Assembly: GCF_000719095.1 (NCBI RefSeq)
Contig: NZ_JOEH01000004.1
Coordinates: 62,001 to 126,000 of the forward strand
From: Streptacidiphilus jeojiense
GTDB taxonomy: Bacteria > Actinomycetota > Actinomycetes > Streptomycetales > Streptomycetaceae
Reading direction: 5' to 3'
DNA length: 64,000 nt
Shown here: positions 54,524 to 62,703 of the stretch, one piece after another
Position numbering within the stretch: position 1 is the stretch's first letter
Layout: the number at the start of each line of letters is the position of its first letter
The notes under the pieces: model-generated
Database searches by the model: none
Seen by the model: the letters and a program-made list of their open reading frames with translations, nothing else
What the model was told of the DNA's origin: nothing
Translations under genes and position numbers: made by a program

Positions 54524-55735
54524 GTGACAGGGGATCAGCCCGACCGGGCCGAGCAGCGCGGCGACGTGGGGACCTATGCGCTCGGCTACGACGCGGCCGC
54601 GCTGCTCAAGGCCAGCCTGTGGAAGCGGCTGCTGGCCCCCTGCCTGGTGATGACCCTGGTCTCGGCGCTGGACATCCTGGCGGGCGACAACACCTACCTC
54701 GCCTCGCTGCTGTCCGTGGTCCCCCCGCTGGCCGCACTGACGTTGTACCCGCTGGAACTGGTGCTGACCAGCGGTCTGGGCATGGCGCTGCTGGTGGCCC
54801 TGAGCCGCTACGACGGACTCGACCAGCCGTACGACCGGCGGCTCTTCTACGGCACCCTGGTCTCCTACCTCGCGCTGTCCGCCGCCAGCGTCTTCATCTC
54901 CTACTTCCGGATCGTCCGCACCCGGCACCTGGTCGCCATGAGCACCGTCGCCGAGGCCGCCCAGCTGGCACTGCTGCGCCCGCCCGGGCCGACCGTCGGC
55001 GACATCCGGCTGGCCGCACGCTATGTCTCCGCTGCCGACTCGGCGAAGATCGGCGGGGACCTGTACGGGGTGCTGGACACCCCGTTCGGGGTACGCGCGA
55101 TCATCGGCGATGTGCGCGGCAAGGGGCTCGCCGCGGTGCAGTCCGCCGCCGTGGTGCTGGGCGCCTTCCGCGAGGCCGCGTACGACGAGGCGGAGCTGAC
55201 CGGGGTGGCCCGGCGGCTGGAGGCCAGCGTGATGCGGCACGTGCCCTCCGGGGAGTTCATCACCGCGCTGCTGGTGGGCTTCGGCCAGCCCGACAGCGTC
55301 GAACTGCTGCACTGCGGGCACGTCCCGCCGCTGCTGGTGCCCGGGAGCGGTACCCCGCGGCTGCTCGACCCGCCGGATCCCTGGGTGCCGCTGGGGCTGG
55401 CCCACCTCGCCCCCGGCGGCCCGCGGCCGTGGACGGTGCCCTTCGTCAAGGGCGATGTGCTGGTGCTGTGCACCGACGGGGTGGTGGAGGCCCGGCACCG
55501 GGGCGGCGGTGCGTTCTACCCGCTGGCGGAGCGCGCCCCCGCGCTGGTCTCCGAGAGCGGCGCCGACGTGGAGGCGGCCGTCGCCCGCATCTACGCCGAC
55601 CTGCTCCGGCACGCCGGCGGGTCGCTGCGGGACGACGCCGCGCTGCTGCTGCTGGCCAGGGACGCGCAGGCACTGCCGGCCGACCCGTCACCCGGACGGT
55701 CGGCGTCCGAGTGCGAGGGGGATCCCCCGGCCTGA
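54524..55735 (+). CDS. Membrane-anchored SpoIIE/PP2C-type serine phosphatase
   Basis: A 403-residue protein. Residues about 30-145 hold four membrane segments (LLAPCLVMTLVSALDIL, LASLLSVVPPLAALTLY, LVLTSGLGMALLVAL, YGTLVSYLALSAASVFISYF). The C-terminal part is a SpoIIE-like PPM phosphatase with the metal-binding residues in AKIGGDLYGVL, IIGDVRGKGLAAVQSA, LCTDGVVEAR and SLRDDAALLLL. Such proteins dephosphorylate anti-anti-sigma factors in Streptomyces. No GAF/PAS or kinase domain is fused. The GTG start at 54524 is used; its ribosome binding site is weak. The small membrane protein gene follows 34 bp downstream. Confidence 0.88.
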   Translation: MTGDQPDRAEQRGDVGTYALGYDAAALLKASLWKRLLAPCLVMTLVSALDILAGDNTYLASLLSVVPPLAALTLYPLELVLTSGLGMALLVALSRYDGLDQPYDRRLFYGTLVSYLALSAASVFISYFRIVRTRHLVAMSTVAEAAQLALLRPPGPTVGDIRLAARYVSAADSAKIGGDLYGVLDTPFGVRAIIGDVRGKGLAAVQSAAVVLGAFREAAYDEAELTGVARRLEASVMRHVPSGEFITALLVGFGQPDSVELLHCGHVPPLLVPGSGTPRLLDPPDPWVPLGLAHLAPGGPRPWTVPFVKGDVLVLCTDGVVEARHRGGGAFYPLAERAPALVSESGADVEAAVARIYADLLRHAGGSLRDDAALLLLARDAQALPADPSPGRSASECEGDPPA

Positions 55736-55769
55736 CACTTGGGCGACAGGCGATCAAGGAGGAGTCGAC

Positions 55770-56039
55770 ATGTTCCAGCTCATTTGGATCATCATCGTGG
55801 GCGCCGTGCTGGGCGTCCTGGCGAAGATGCTTCTCCCCGGCAAGCAGGCCATCCCGTTCTGGCTCACGGTGCTCTGCGGCATCGTCGGCGCGCTGCTCGG
55901 CAACCTGGTCGCCTCCTGGATCGGAGTCCGCCACACCAGCGGCATCGACTGGATCCGGCACCTGCTGCAACTGGTCGGCGCCCTGGTGGTGGTGGGTGCG
56001 GGGGCGACCTTCTGGCCCCAGGTCAGGTCCAAGAACTGA
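55770..56039 (+). CDS. GlsB/YeaQ/YmgE-family small membrane protein
   Basis: An 89-residue protein with three membrane helices: LIWIIIVGAVLGVLAKMLLPG, FWLTVLCGIVGALLGNLVASWIG and LLQLVGALVVVGAGATFW. The G-x-x-A-K-x-L-L-P-G turn after the first helix and the G-x-x-G-A-x-x-G motif are hallmarks of the transglycosylase-associated (GlsB) family, linked to envelope stress in other bacteria. Strong ribosome binding site AAGGAGG at 55756-55762. It lies 34 bp after the phosphatase gene and may be cotranscribed; a strong terminator follows. Confidence 0.9.
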   Translation: MFQLIWIIIVGAVLGVLAKMLLPGKQAIPFWLTVLCGIVGALLGNLVASWIGVRHTSGIDWIRHLLQLVGALVVVGAGATFWPQVRSKN

Positions 56040-56051
56040 CCCTGCGTTCCA

Positions 56052-56096
56052 CCGGGTCCCCCGGCAGGCCGACTCACGGTCTGCCGGGGGACCCGG
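56052..56096 (+). terminator. Strong hairpin terminator after the GlsB-type gene
   Basis: Perfect 16-bp arms (56052-56067 and 56081-56096) with a 13-nt loop begin 12 bp after the stop codon. No T tract. Confidence 0.72.
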
Positions 56097-56140
56097 CGCG
56101 CGGTTGGTGCGGAGGCGGGAATGCCGGAACACCTTAATCG

Positions 56141-56153
56141 TTGATGATGTCAA
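56141..56153. promoter_or_regulatory. Palindrome TTGATGATGTCAA before the MarR gene
   Basis: TTGA and TCAA flank a 5-bp centre, about 24 bp upstream of the MarR ATG, in the only AT-richer patch of this gap. It fits an autoregulatory MarR site. Confidence 0.42.
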
Positions 56154-56176
56154 GTTGTTGCAGTACTCTCGACGGC

Positions 56177-56629
56177 ATGAATCGCACCTCCGAGCCGTCC
56201 ACCGCCGCCGTCCCGACCAAGGCGGACCTGATCGAGGAGTTCGCCGCCATCGGGGCCGCGTACTACCAGGACTTCGCCGCGGTCGCCGCACGGCACGGGC
56301 TGACGTCGGTGCAGGCCAAGGCGCTCGCGGTGCTGGTGCGCCGGCCGCTGCCGATGCGCGGGATCGCCGAGCAGCTGGTCTGCGACGCGTCCAATGTGAC
56401 CGGGCTCGTCGACCGGCTGGAGGCGCGCGGGCTGGTCCGTCGCGAGGTGGGGGCCAGCGACCGGCGGATCAAGATCGTGGTCGCCACGGACGCGGGTGAA
56501 GCCGCGATTCGCGCGGTGCGGGCGGACATGCAGGCTACGCATGAGGCGCTGGATCTGCTCAGCGAGGAGGAGCGGAGCGTGCTGCACGAGTTGCTGACGC
56601 GGTTGCGGCCGGTGCTGGAGCAGGGCTGA
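56177..56629 (+). CDS. MarR-family regulator
   Basis: A 150-residue winged-helix regulator. ADLIEEFAAIGAAYYQDFAAVAARHGLTSVQAKALAVL leads into the HTH MRGIAEQLVCDASNVTGLVDRLEARGLV, and the wing contains VGASDRRIKIVVATDAGE with the conserved D-R-R. The ATG at 56177 has no clear ribosome binding site, so a leaderless transcript is possible. A palindrome lies upstream. No obvious target gene is adjacent apart from itself. A dispersed inverted repeat lies right after its stop. Confidence 0.87.
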   Translation: MNRTSEPSTAAVPTKADLIEEFAAIGAAYYQDFAAVAARHGLTSVQAKALAVLVRRPLPMRGIAEQLVCDASNVTGLVDRLEARGLVRREVGASDRRIKIVVATDAGEAAIRAVRADMQATHEALDLLSEEERSVLHELLTRLRPVLEQG

Positions 56630-56664
56630 GCGTGGGCTTTCGGGTGCGGCTCGTGCATGGCTTG

Positions 56665-56715
56665 TCGCGCAGTTCCCCGCGCCCCCAAACACCAGGGGCG
56701 CGGGGAACTGCGCGA
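56665..56715. repeat. Perfect 21-bp inverted repeat, dispersed Streptomyces-type element
   Basis: Arms 56665-56685 and 56695-56715 match perfectly around a 9-nt loop; the core GCGCAGTTCCCCGCGCCCC is familiar as a highly repeated intergenic motif of streptomycete genomes. It lies between the convergent MarR and hrpA genes and can act as a bidirectional terminator. Confidence 0.85.
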
Positions 56716-56745
56716 ACAACCCGCTACGGTCCGCACTCGAAAACG

Positions 56746-59700
56746 CTACCTGAGGGCCTCGATGGCCTTCAGGATGCGTTGCTCGGAGACCGTGTAGGGG
56801 GTGCCGAGCGGCTGAGCCCACAGGCTGACGCGTAGTTCCTCGATCATCCAGCGGATCTGCAGCACGCCCTCCTCGTCGCGACGGTCCGGCGGCAGCTGGG
56901 CCAGCAGCTCGGCGTAGGCGTCCTGCATCCGGATCACCGCCACCGTGCGGTCCCGGTCCCGGTGCGGATCGTCCGGGAGCTTGACCAGCCGGCGTTCGAT
57001 CGCCTTGAGGTAGCGCAGCAGGTCCGGCAGCCGGCGCTGGCCGGTCGTGGCGACGAAGCCGGGGTGGATCAGCTCGGTCAGCTGGGCCCTGACGTCGGTG
57101 AGGCCGGTGAGCACCGCCAGGCTGTTGCTGATGCCCTTCAGACGCTCCGTCACCCGGTGGTTCACCGCCAGGATGTTGGCGACCTTGACCACGGTGTCGG
57201 CGGTGACGTCGTAGAGCTCGGCGCGGACCGAGTCCCGCAGCCGCTTGTAGGACTCCTCGTCCCAGGCCGGGCCGCCCGCGTCGGCGATCAGCCGGTCCGC
57301 GGCGGCGGTCAGGCAGTCGGCGAACAGGGCCTCGGTGCTGCCGTGCGGATTGGCCGCCAGCGCCAGCTTGGCGCCGTTGCCCAGCCGCGACTGGATCGCG
57401 TTGACGGGGGAGTTCACCCCGAGCAGCAGCAGCCTGCGGGTGCCGGCCAGCATCGCCCGCTGCTGGGCCCTGGACGTGTCCAGCAGCCGTACCGACACCG
57501 AGTCGCCGTCGTCGACCAGGGCCGGGAAGCCCTTGACTGTCTGCGCGCCGCGCTTCTGCTCGAAGGTGTACGGCAGCTCGCCGATGGTCCAGTCGGTCAG
57601 CCCGCGCTTCTCCAGGCCGCCGGCGGCCTCGGCGATGGCGGCCTGGGTGCGGCTGCGCAGGTCGAGCTTGAGCGCCTCCAGGTCCTTGGACTCGGCCAGC
57701 TTGCGGTTCTTCTCGTCCACCACCCGGAAGGTGATCCGCAGGTGGTCCGGGACCGCCTCGTAGTTCCAGCTCTCCCGGGGCACCGGGATCCCGCGCAGTT
57801 CGTGCAGCTGCCACTCCAGCAGTTCCACCAGCGGCTTGTCCTCGGTGGAGGGGGTCGACGGGTCGAGCTTCGCCAGGCCGCGCATCAGGTGCTTGGCGTA
57901 GTCCGGGGCCGGTACGAAGTTGCGGCGCAGCGCCTTGGGGAGCGACCGGATCAGCGCGGTGACCAGGTCCTCGCGCAGGCCCGGGATCTGCCAGTCGAAG
58001 CCGGTCGGCCGCACCTGGTTGAGCAGGGTCAGCGGGATGTGGACGGTCACGCCGTCCGCCTCCGCGCCGGGCTCGAACTGGTAGGTGAGCGGCAGCGCGA
58101 TGTCGCCCTGGTGCCAGACGGACGGGTAGTCCCGCTCGGTGACCGTCGCCGCGTTGTCGTTGACCAGCAGGTCCGGGGTGAAGGTCAGCAGGTCGGGGCG
58201 GGTGCGGTGGGTCTTCTTCCACCAGCTGTCGAAGTGCGCCCCGGACACCACCTCGGAGCCGATCCGCTGGTCGTAGAAGTCGAACAGGGTCTCCTCGTCG
58301 ACCAGGATGTCCCGGCGGCGGGCCCGGTTCTCCAGCTCCTCGACCTCGTCCAGCAGCTTGCGGTTGTCGTGGAAGAAGCGGTGGTGGGTGCGCCACTCGC
58401 CCTCGACCAGGGCCCGGCGGATGAACAGCTCCCGGGAGAGCTCCGGGTCGATGGAGCCGTAGCCGACCCGGCGCTGGGCGACCAGGGTCACCCCGTACAG
58501 GGTGACCTTCTCGAAGGCGACGACCTGGCCCCGGTCCTTCTCCCAGTGCGGTTCGCTGTAGCTGCGCTTGAGCAGGTGGGCGGCCTGCTCCTCGATCCAC
58601 TCGGGCTCGACCTTGGCGGCGATCCGGGCCCAGAGGCGGGAGGTCTCCACCAGCTCGGCGGCGATCACCCAGCGCGGGGTCTTCTTGAAGAGGGCGCTGC
58701 CGGGGAAGATCGCGAACTTGGCGCTGCGGGCGCCGAAGTACTCCTGCTTCTCGGCGTCCTTGAGGCCGATGTGGGAGAGCAGCCCGGCCAGCAGCGAGCG
58801 GTGCACGGCGTCGCCGTCCACCTCGTCGGCGGGGTGGCCCAGCTCGATCTCCAGTGACCTGGCCACCTGGCGCAGCTGTGCGTCGATGTCCTGCCACTCG
58901 CGTATCCGCAGGTAGTTCAGGAACTCCGACTTGCACATCCGGCGGAACTGGCTGGAGGACAGAGCCTTCTGCTGGTCCTTCAGATAGCGCCAGAGGTTGA
59001 GGTAGGTGAGGAAGTCCGAGGTCGGGTCGGTGAACCGGGCGTGCAGCTGGTCGGCGTGCGCCCGCTTCTCCACCGGGCGCTCGCGCGGGTCCTGGATGGA
59101 CAGCGCCGCGGTGATCACCATGACCTCGCGGACCACGCCGTGCTTCTCGGCCTCCAGCACCATCCGGGCCAGCCGGGGGTCCACCGGCAGCGCGGAGAGC
59201 TTGCGGCCGACCGGGGTGAGGGTGTTGACCCTGCCGCTGGTCTGCAGCGCGCCCAGCTCCTGGAGCAGGTCCACGCCGTCCTTGATGTTGCGCCGGTCCG
59301 GCGGCTCCAGGAACGGGAAGGCGCCGATGTCGCCCAGACCGGCCGCGGTCATCTGCAGGATGACCGAGGCGAGGTTGGTGCGCAGGATCTCCGGGTCGGT
59401 GAACTCGGGGCGGGAGAGGAAGTCCTCCTCCGAGTACAGCCGGATGCAGATGCCGTCCGAGGTGCGGCCGCAGCGGCCCTTGCGCTGGTTGGCGCTGGCC
59501 TGCGAGACCGCCTCGATGGGCAGCCGCTGGACCTTGGTGCGGTGGCTGTAGCGGGAGATGCGGGCGGTGCCGGGGTCGATCACGTAGCGGATGCCCGGGA
59601 CGGTGAGCGAGGTCTCGGCGACATTGGTGGCCAGCACGATGCGGCGGCCGTTGTGCGGCTGGAAGACGCGGTGCTGCTCGGCGGAGGAGAGCCGGGCGTA

Positions 59701-61044
59701 GAGCGGCACGATCTCGGTGAACCTGAGGTTCTGCTTCTCCAGCGCGTCGGCGGTGTCGCGGATCTCGCGCTCGCCGGAGAGGAACACCAGGATGTCGCCC
59801 TGGCCCTCGCGGCCGAGCTCGTCGACGGCGTCGCAGATCGCCTGGACCTGGTCGCGGTCGCGGTCCGGGCCGTCCTCGGTCTCCTCGTCGCCCTCCTCGA
59901 TCACCGGGCGGTAGCGGACCTCGACCGGGTAGGTGCGGCCGGAGACCTCGATGATCGGGGCGTCCTCGCCGCTGCGGGGGTCGGCGAAGTGGCGGGCGAA
60001 GCGCTCCGGGTCGATCGTCGCCGAAGTGATGACCAGCTTGAGGTCGGGGCGCTTGGGCAGCAGCTGCTTGAGGTAGCCGAGGATGAAGTCGATGTTGAGG
60101 CTGCGCTCGTGCGCCTCGTCGATGATCAGGGTGTCGTACTGGCGCAGCAGCCGGTCGTTCTGGATCTCGGCGAGCAGGATGCCGTCGGTCATCACCTTGA
60201 CCGCGGTCTCTGGACCCACCTGGTCGGTGAAGCGGACCTTCCAGCCGACGGTCCGGCCCAGCTCGGTGCCCAGCTCCTCGGCCACGCGTTCGGCGACGGT
60301 GCGGGCGGCGATCCGGCGCGGCTGGGTGTGGCCGATCAGGCCGCGGACGCCGCGGCCCAGTTCCAGGCAGATCTTGGGGATCTGGGTGGTCTTCCCGGAG
60401 CCGGTCTCACCGGCGATGATCACGACCTGGTTGTCCCTGATCGCTTCGAGGATGTCCTCGCGGCGGGCGCTGACCGGCAGTGACTCGGGGTAGGTCGGCG
60501 TCGGCACCGAGGCGCGGCGGTTGGCGACGCGCAGTTCGGCGGCCTCGATCTCGGCGGCCACGGCGGCCTGGGCGCGTTCGCGCTTCTCGGGCTCTCGCTG
60601 CTTGCGCAGGCTCTCCAGCCGGCGGCCGAGCCGCTCCTCGTCGCGCAGGGTCAGCGCGGGGAGCTTGGCGATCAGTTCGGCGAGCGTGCCGGTGGCCAGC
60701 CCGGCGTCCCCGCGCGGGGCGTCGGCGCTCCGGCGCGGGCTCCGGGGCTCCCGGCGTGGAGCATCGCTCTCCCCGCGCGCGGCACCGACCTCCCTGCGCT
60801 GGGCGTTCCCGCCCTCCCTGTGCTGGGCGTTTCCGCCCTCGCTCCGGCGCCCGCCACCGCGCGAGCGCCCGCCGCGGGGACGGCGCGCGGGGGTGGCCGC
60901 GTCCGTGTCCGCGGGCGCGGCCACAGGCGCGCTCGGGGAGGGACTCGCGGGGGTGTCGGGATGTGCGGAATCGCCGGCCGGAGCGGCGGTGGAGGGGGCG
61001 ACTGCGGAGGAGTCGACGGCGGCGGAGCTCTGCGGGGTACCCAT
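56746..61044 (-). CDS. hrpA: DEAH-box RNA helicase HrpA
   Basis: A 1432-residue helicase. A 180-residue Arg/Gly/Ser-rich N-terminal extension precedes the core. Motif I is IIAGETGSGKTTQIPKICLE, motif II IIDEAHERS, motif III VITSATID; FLSGEREIRDTADAL, VLATNVAETSLTVPGIRYVID and QRKGRCGRTSDGICIRLYSE cover motifs IV-VI. A helicase-associated/OB region and a long C-terminal DUF3418-type domain follow, as in E. coli HrpA. HrpA acts on ribosome-bound RNA. The ATG at 61044 has GGAGGG upstream. Followed by the dispersed inverted repeat and convergent MarR gene. Confidence 0.94.
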   Translation of the reverse strand: MGTPQSSAAVDSSAVAPSTAAPAGDSAHPDTPASPSPSAPVAAPADTDAATPARRPRGGRSRGGGRRSEGGNAQHREGGNAQRREVGAARGESDAPRREPRSPRRSADAPRGDAGLATGTLAELIAKLPALTLRDEERLGRRLESLRKQREPEKRERAQAAVAAEIEAAELRVANRRASVPTPTYPESLPVSARREDILEAIRDNQVVIIAGETGSGKTTQIPKICLELGRGVRGLIGHTQPRRIAARTVAERVAEELGTELGRTVGWKVRFTDQVGPETAVKVMTDGILLAEIQNDRLLRQYDTLIIDEAHERSLNIDFILGYLKQLLPKRPDLKLVITSATIDPERFARHFADPRSGEDAPIIEVSGRTYPVEVRYRPVIEEGDEETEDGPDRDRDQVQAICDAVDELGREGQGDILVFLSGEREIRDTADALEKQNLRFTEIVPLYARLSSAEQHRVFQPHNGRRIVLATNVAETSLTVPGIRYVIDPGTARISRYSHRTKVQRLPIEAVSQASANQRKGRCGRTSDGICIRLYSEEDFLSRPEFTDPEILRTNLASVILQMTAAGLGDIGAFPFLEPPDRRNIKDGVDLLQELGALQTSGRVNTLTPVGRKLSALPVDPRLARMVLEAEKHGVVREVMVITAALSIQDPRERPVEKRAHADQLHARFTDPTSDFLTYLNLWRYLKDQQKALSSSQFRRMCKSEFLNYLRIREWQDIDAQLRQVARSLEIELGHPADEVDGDAVHRSLLAGLLSHIGLKDAEKQEYFGARSAKFAIFPGSALFKKTPRWVIAAELVETSRLWARIAAKVEPEWIEEQAAHLLKRSYSEPHWEKDRGQVVAFEKVTLYGVTLVAQRRVGYGSIDPELSRELFIRRALVEGEWRTHHRFFHDNRKLLDEVEELENRARRRDILVDEETLFDFYDQRIGSEVVSGAHFDSWWKKTHRTRPDLLTFTPDLLVNDNAATVTERDYPSVWHQGDIALPLTYQFEPGAEADGVTVHIPLTLLNQVRPTGFDWQIPGLREDLVTALIRSLPKALRRNFVPAPDYAKHLMRGLAKLDPSTPSTEDKPLVELLEWQLHELRGIPVPRESWNYEAVPDHLRITFRVVDEKNRKLAESKDLEALKLDLRSRTQAAIAEAAGGLEKRGLTDWTIGELPYTFEQKRGAQTVKGFPALVDDGDSVSVRLLDTSRAQQRAMLAGTRRLLLLGVNSPVNAIQSRLGNGAKLALAANPHGSTEALFADCLTAAADRLIADAGGPAWDEESYKRLRDSVRAELYDVTADTVVKVANILAVNHRVTERLKGISNSLAVLTGLTDVRAQLTELIHPGFVATTGQRRLPDLLRYLKAIERRLVKLPDDPHRDRDRTVAVIRMQDAYAELLAQLPPDRRDEEGVLQIRWMIEELRVSLWAQPLGTPYTVSEQRILKAIEALR

Positions 61045-61074
61045 TGCGCCCTCCAGCCTACGCAAGCGGCCCCC

Positions 61075-61560
61075 TCACCTGTCGACCCGATATCGCCGCA
61101 GCCCGTCGGGGTCCTGCTCCGCGCGGGTGAAGCCGCTGCGGGCCAGCACCCGTTGCGAGGCCGTGTTCTCCGGCGTGGTGAGGGCCAGCACGCTGCGGAC
61201 GGCGGGGTGGGCGAAGGCGAAGGAGGTGAGCGCGTGCACGGCCTCGGTGGCGTGCCCGGCGCCGCGGGCCTCCGGGACCAGGTCGTAGCCGATCTCCACG
61301 GTCCCGTCCGCGCCGGGCGGTCCGTGGAAGCCGATGCTGCCGATGGCGTGTCCGTCCTCGCGCCGGATGATCGCGTAGAGGCCCCAGGGCGGACGGTGCC
61401 AGCCGACCTCGTCGGCCCGGGCGACCGCGCCCGCCATCGCCCTGGTCCCCTCGCCCGGCCCCTGCCCGAGCCACCACCATCCGCCGCCGCCCCCGAAGGC
61501 GAGGTCCAGCGCCGCGGTGGGGCTGACGGCGGGGAGGTGAAGTCGCAGGGTGCTGATCAC
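61075..61560 (-). CDS. GNAT-family N-acetyltransferase (RimJ/RimL-like)
   Basis: A 161-residue GNAT. VEIGYDLVPEARGAGHATEAVHALTSFAF contains the acetyl-CoA loop in the RimJ/RimL-like branch, and TTPENTASQRVLARSGFTRA is the characteristic second motif. Start GTG at 61560; an ATG is not available in frame. It lies 30 bp upstream of hrpA on the same strand and may be cotranscribed. Probably modifies a small molecule or a protein N-terminus. Confidence 0.85.
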   Translation of the reverse strand: MISTLRLHLPAVSPTAALDLAFGGGGGWWWLGQGPGEGTRAMAGAVARADEVGWHRPPWGLYAIIRREDGHAIGSIGFHGPPGADGTVEIGYDLVPEARGAGHATEAVHALTSFAFAHPAVRSVLALTTPENTASQRVLARSGFTRAEQDPDGLRRYRVDR

Positions 61561-61631
61561 CCGACCCAGTATGGTCCGTGCCCGGCCCCGGTACGGGGCG
61601 TGCAGGTCGGTCCCGGTACGGGTGGTGCCGG

Positions 61632-62612
61632 TCAGTCGCCGTTGACGCGGAGCAGCAGCTTGCCGGTGCTGCTGCGGCTCTCGACCAGGCGGTGCGCCTC
61701 GGCGGCCTGCTCCAGCGGGAACTCGGCGGTGACCGGGAGCCGGACGCCGTCCGCCGCGGCGAGGCCGAAAGCGGTCTCGGTGAGATCGCGCAGGGCCTGC
61801 GGGTCGGCGGCGGCCAGGCCCAGGATGCTGAACGCGGAGACCGACAGCGCCTTGGCGGCGAGGTCGGCGAAGCCGGCGCTCCAGGGCTCGGCGTCGCCGG
61901 CGTTGCCGTAGGAGACGGCCCTTCCGTAACGGGCGAGCGAGGCGACGCCGCGCCGCCAGGTGTCGCCGCCGACCGGGTCGAGCAGCAGGTCGACGCCGCG
62001 TCCGCCGGTGGCACGGGCCACCTGCTCGTCGAAGTCGGCGCCGACGAAGACCTCGTCGTAGCCGAAGTCCAGGGCGTACTTGGCCTTGTCGGGGTGCGAG
62101 ACCACGCCGTAGACCCTGGCCGCCCCGGCGAGTCTGGCGACCTGCCCGAGCGCCGTGCCGACGCCGCCGGCCGCGCCCTGGACCAGCACCGTCTCGCCGG
62201 CGCGGAGCCGTCCGGCGTGGTGCACCAGGGCGTAGGCGGTGGGCAGTACCGAGGGCAGGGTCGCGGCGTCGCGCAGACCGAGCCCGTCCGGGACGGCGAA
62301 GGTGCGGGCGGCGTCGGCGACCACCGCCTCGGCGTAGCCGCCGGTGTCCAGCAGCGCGGCCACCTGCTGCCCCGGCCGGAAGCCGGTGACGCCTGCGCCG
62401 ACGGCGCGGACCAGGCCGGACACCTCAAGACCCGGCACGAAGGGCAGGGTGGTGACCCGGTAGCCGACGGAACGGGCCTTGATCTCGGCGAAGTTGATCC
62501 CGGCGTAGGCGGTGTCGATGAGGACCTGCCCCGGTCCCGGTTCGGGCGCCGGAATCTCACGCAGGGTCAGGACCTCAGGTGCACCGAGCTGTTCTACGAC
62601 GACTGCACGCAT
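61632..62612 (-). CDS. Zinc-independent NADPH:quinone oxidoreductase (MDR family)
   Basis: A 326-residue medium-chain reductase. The N-terminal catalytic domain (IDTAYAGINFAEIKARSVGY, PGLEVSGLVRAVGAGV) and the Rossmann nucleotide loop VQGAAGGVGTALGQVARLAG identify a quinone-reductase-type enzyme; zinc-binding cysteines are absent. The closing HRLVESRSSTGKLLLRV is typical. The ATG at 62612 sits where homology begins; the preceding codons encode an unrelated tail. An 11-bp inverted repeat lies upstream and suggests local regulation. Confidence 0.9.
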   Translation of the reverse strand: MRAVVVEQLGAPEVLTLREIPAPEPGPGQVLIDTAYAGINFAEIKARSVGYRVTTLPFVPGLEVSGLVRAVGAGVTGFRPGQQVAALLDTGGYAEAVVADAARTFAVPDGLGLRDAATLPSVLPTAYALVHHAGRLRAGETVLVQGAAGGVGTALGQVARLAGAARVYGVVSHPDKAKYALDFGYDEVFVGADFDEQVARATGGRGVDLLLDPVGGDTWRRGVASLARYGRAVSYGNAGDAEPWSAGFADLAAKALSVSAFSILGLAAADPQALRDLTETAFGLAAADGVRLPVTAEFPLEQAAEAHRLVESRSSTGKLLLRVNGD

Positions 62613-62636
62613 GGCATACCCCCGGAGGACGAACCA

Positions 62637-62690
62637 AAGTGTTCGATGATTTGCGAACAGTGATGAGTGTACGCGTTTGATCGAACACTT
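62637..62690. promoter_or_regulatory. Inverted-repeat cluster with TGTTCG/CGAACA half-sites upstream of the quinone oxidoreductase
   Basis: AAGTGTTCGAT (62637-62647) and ATCGAACACTT (62680-62690) are perfect 11-bp complements, 32 bp apart. A third half-site CGAACA at 62654-62659 pairs with TGTTCG at 62640-62645 across 8 bp. The patch is AT-rich and only 24 bp upstream of the start codon. Confidence 0.6.
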
Positions 62691-62703
62691 CAAGCGAATG
62701 CGG

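Noticed and set aside
56962..58857. 631-codon plus-strand frame opposite hrpA
   Set aside because: No domain; hrpA is continuous on the minus strand.
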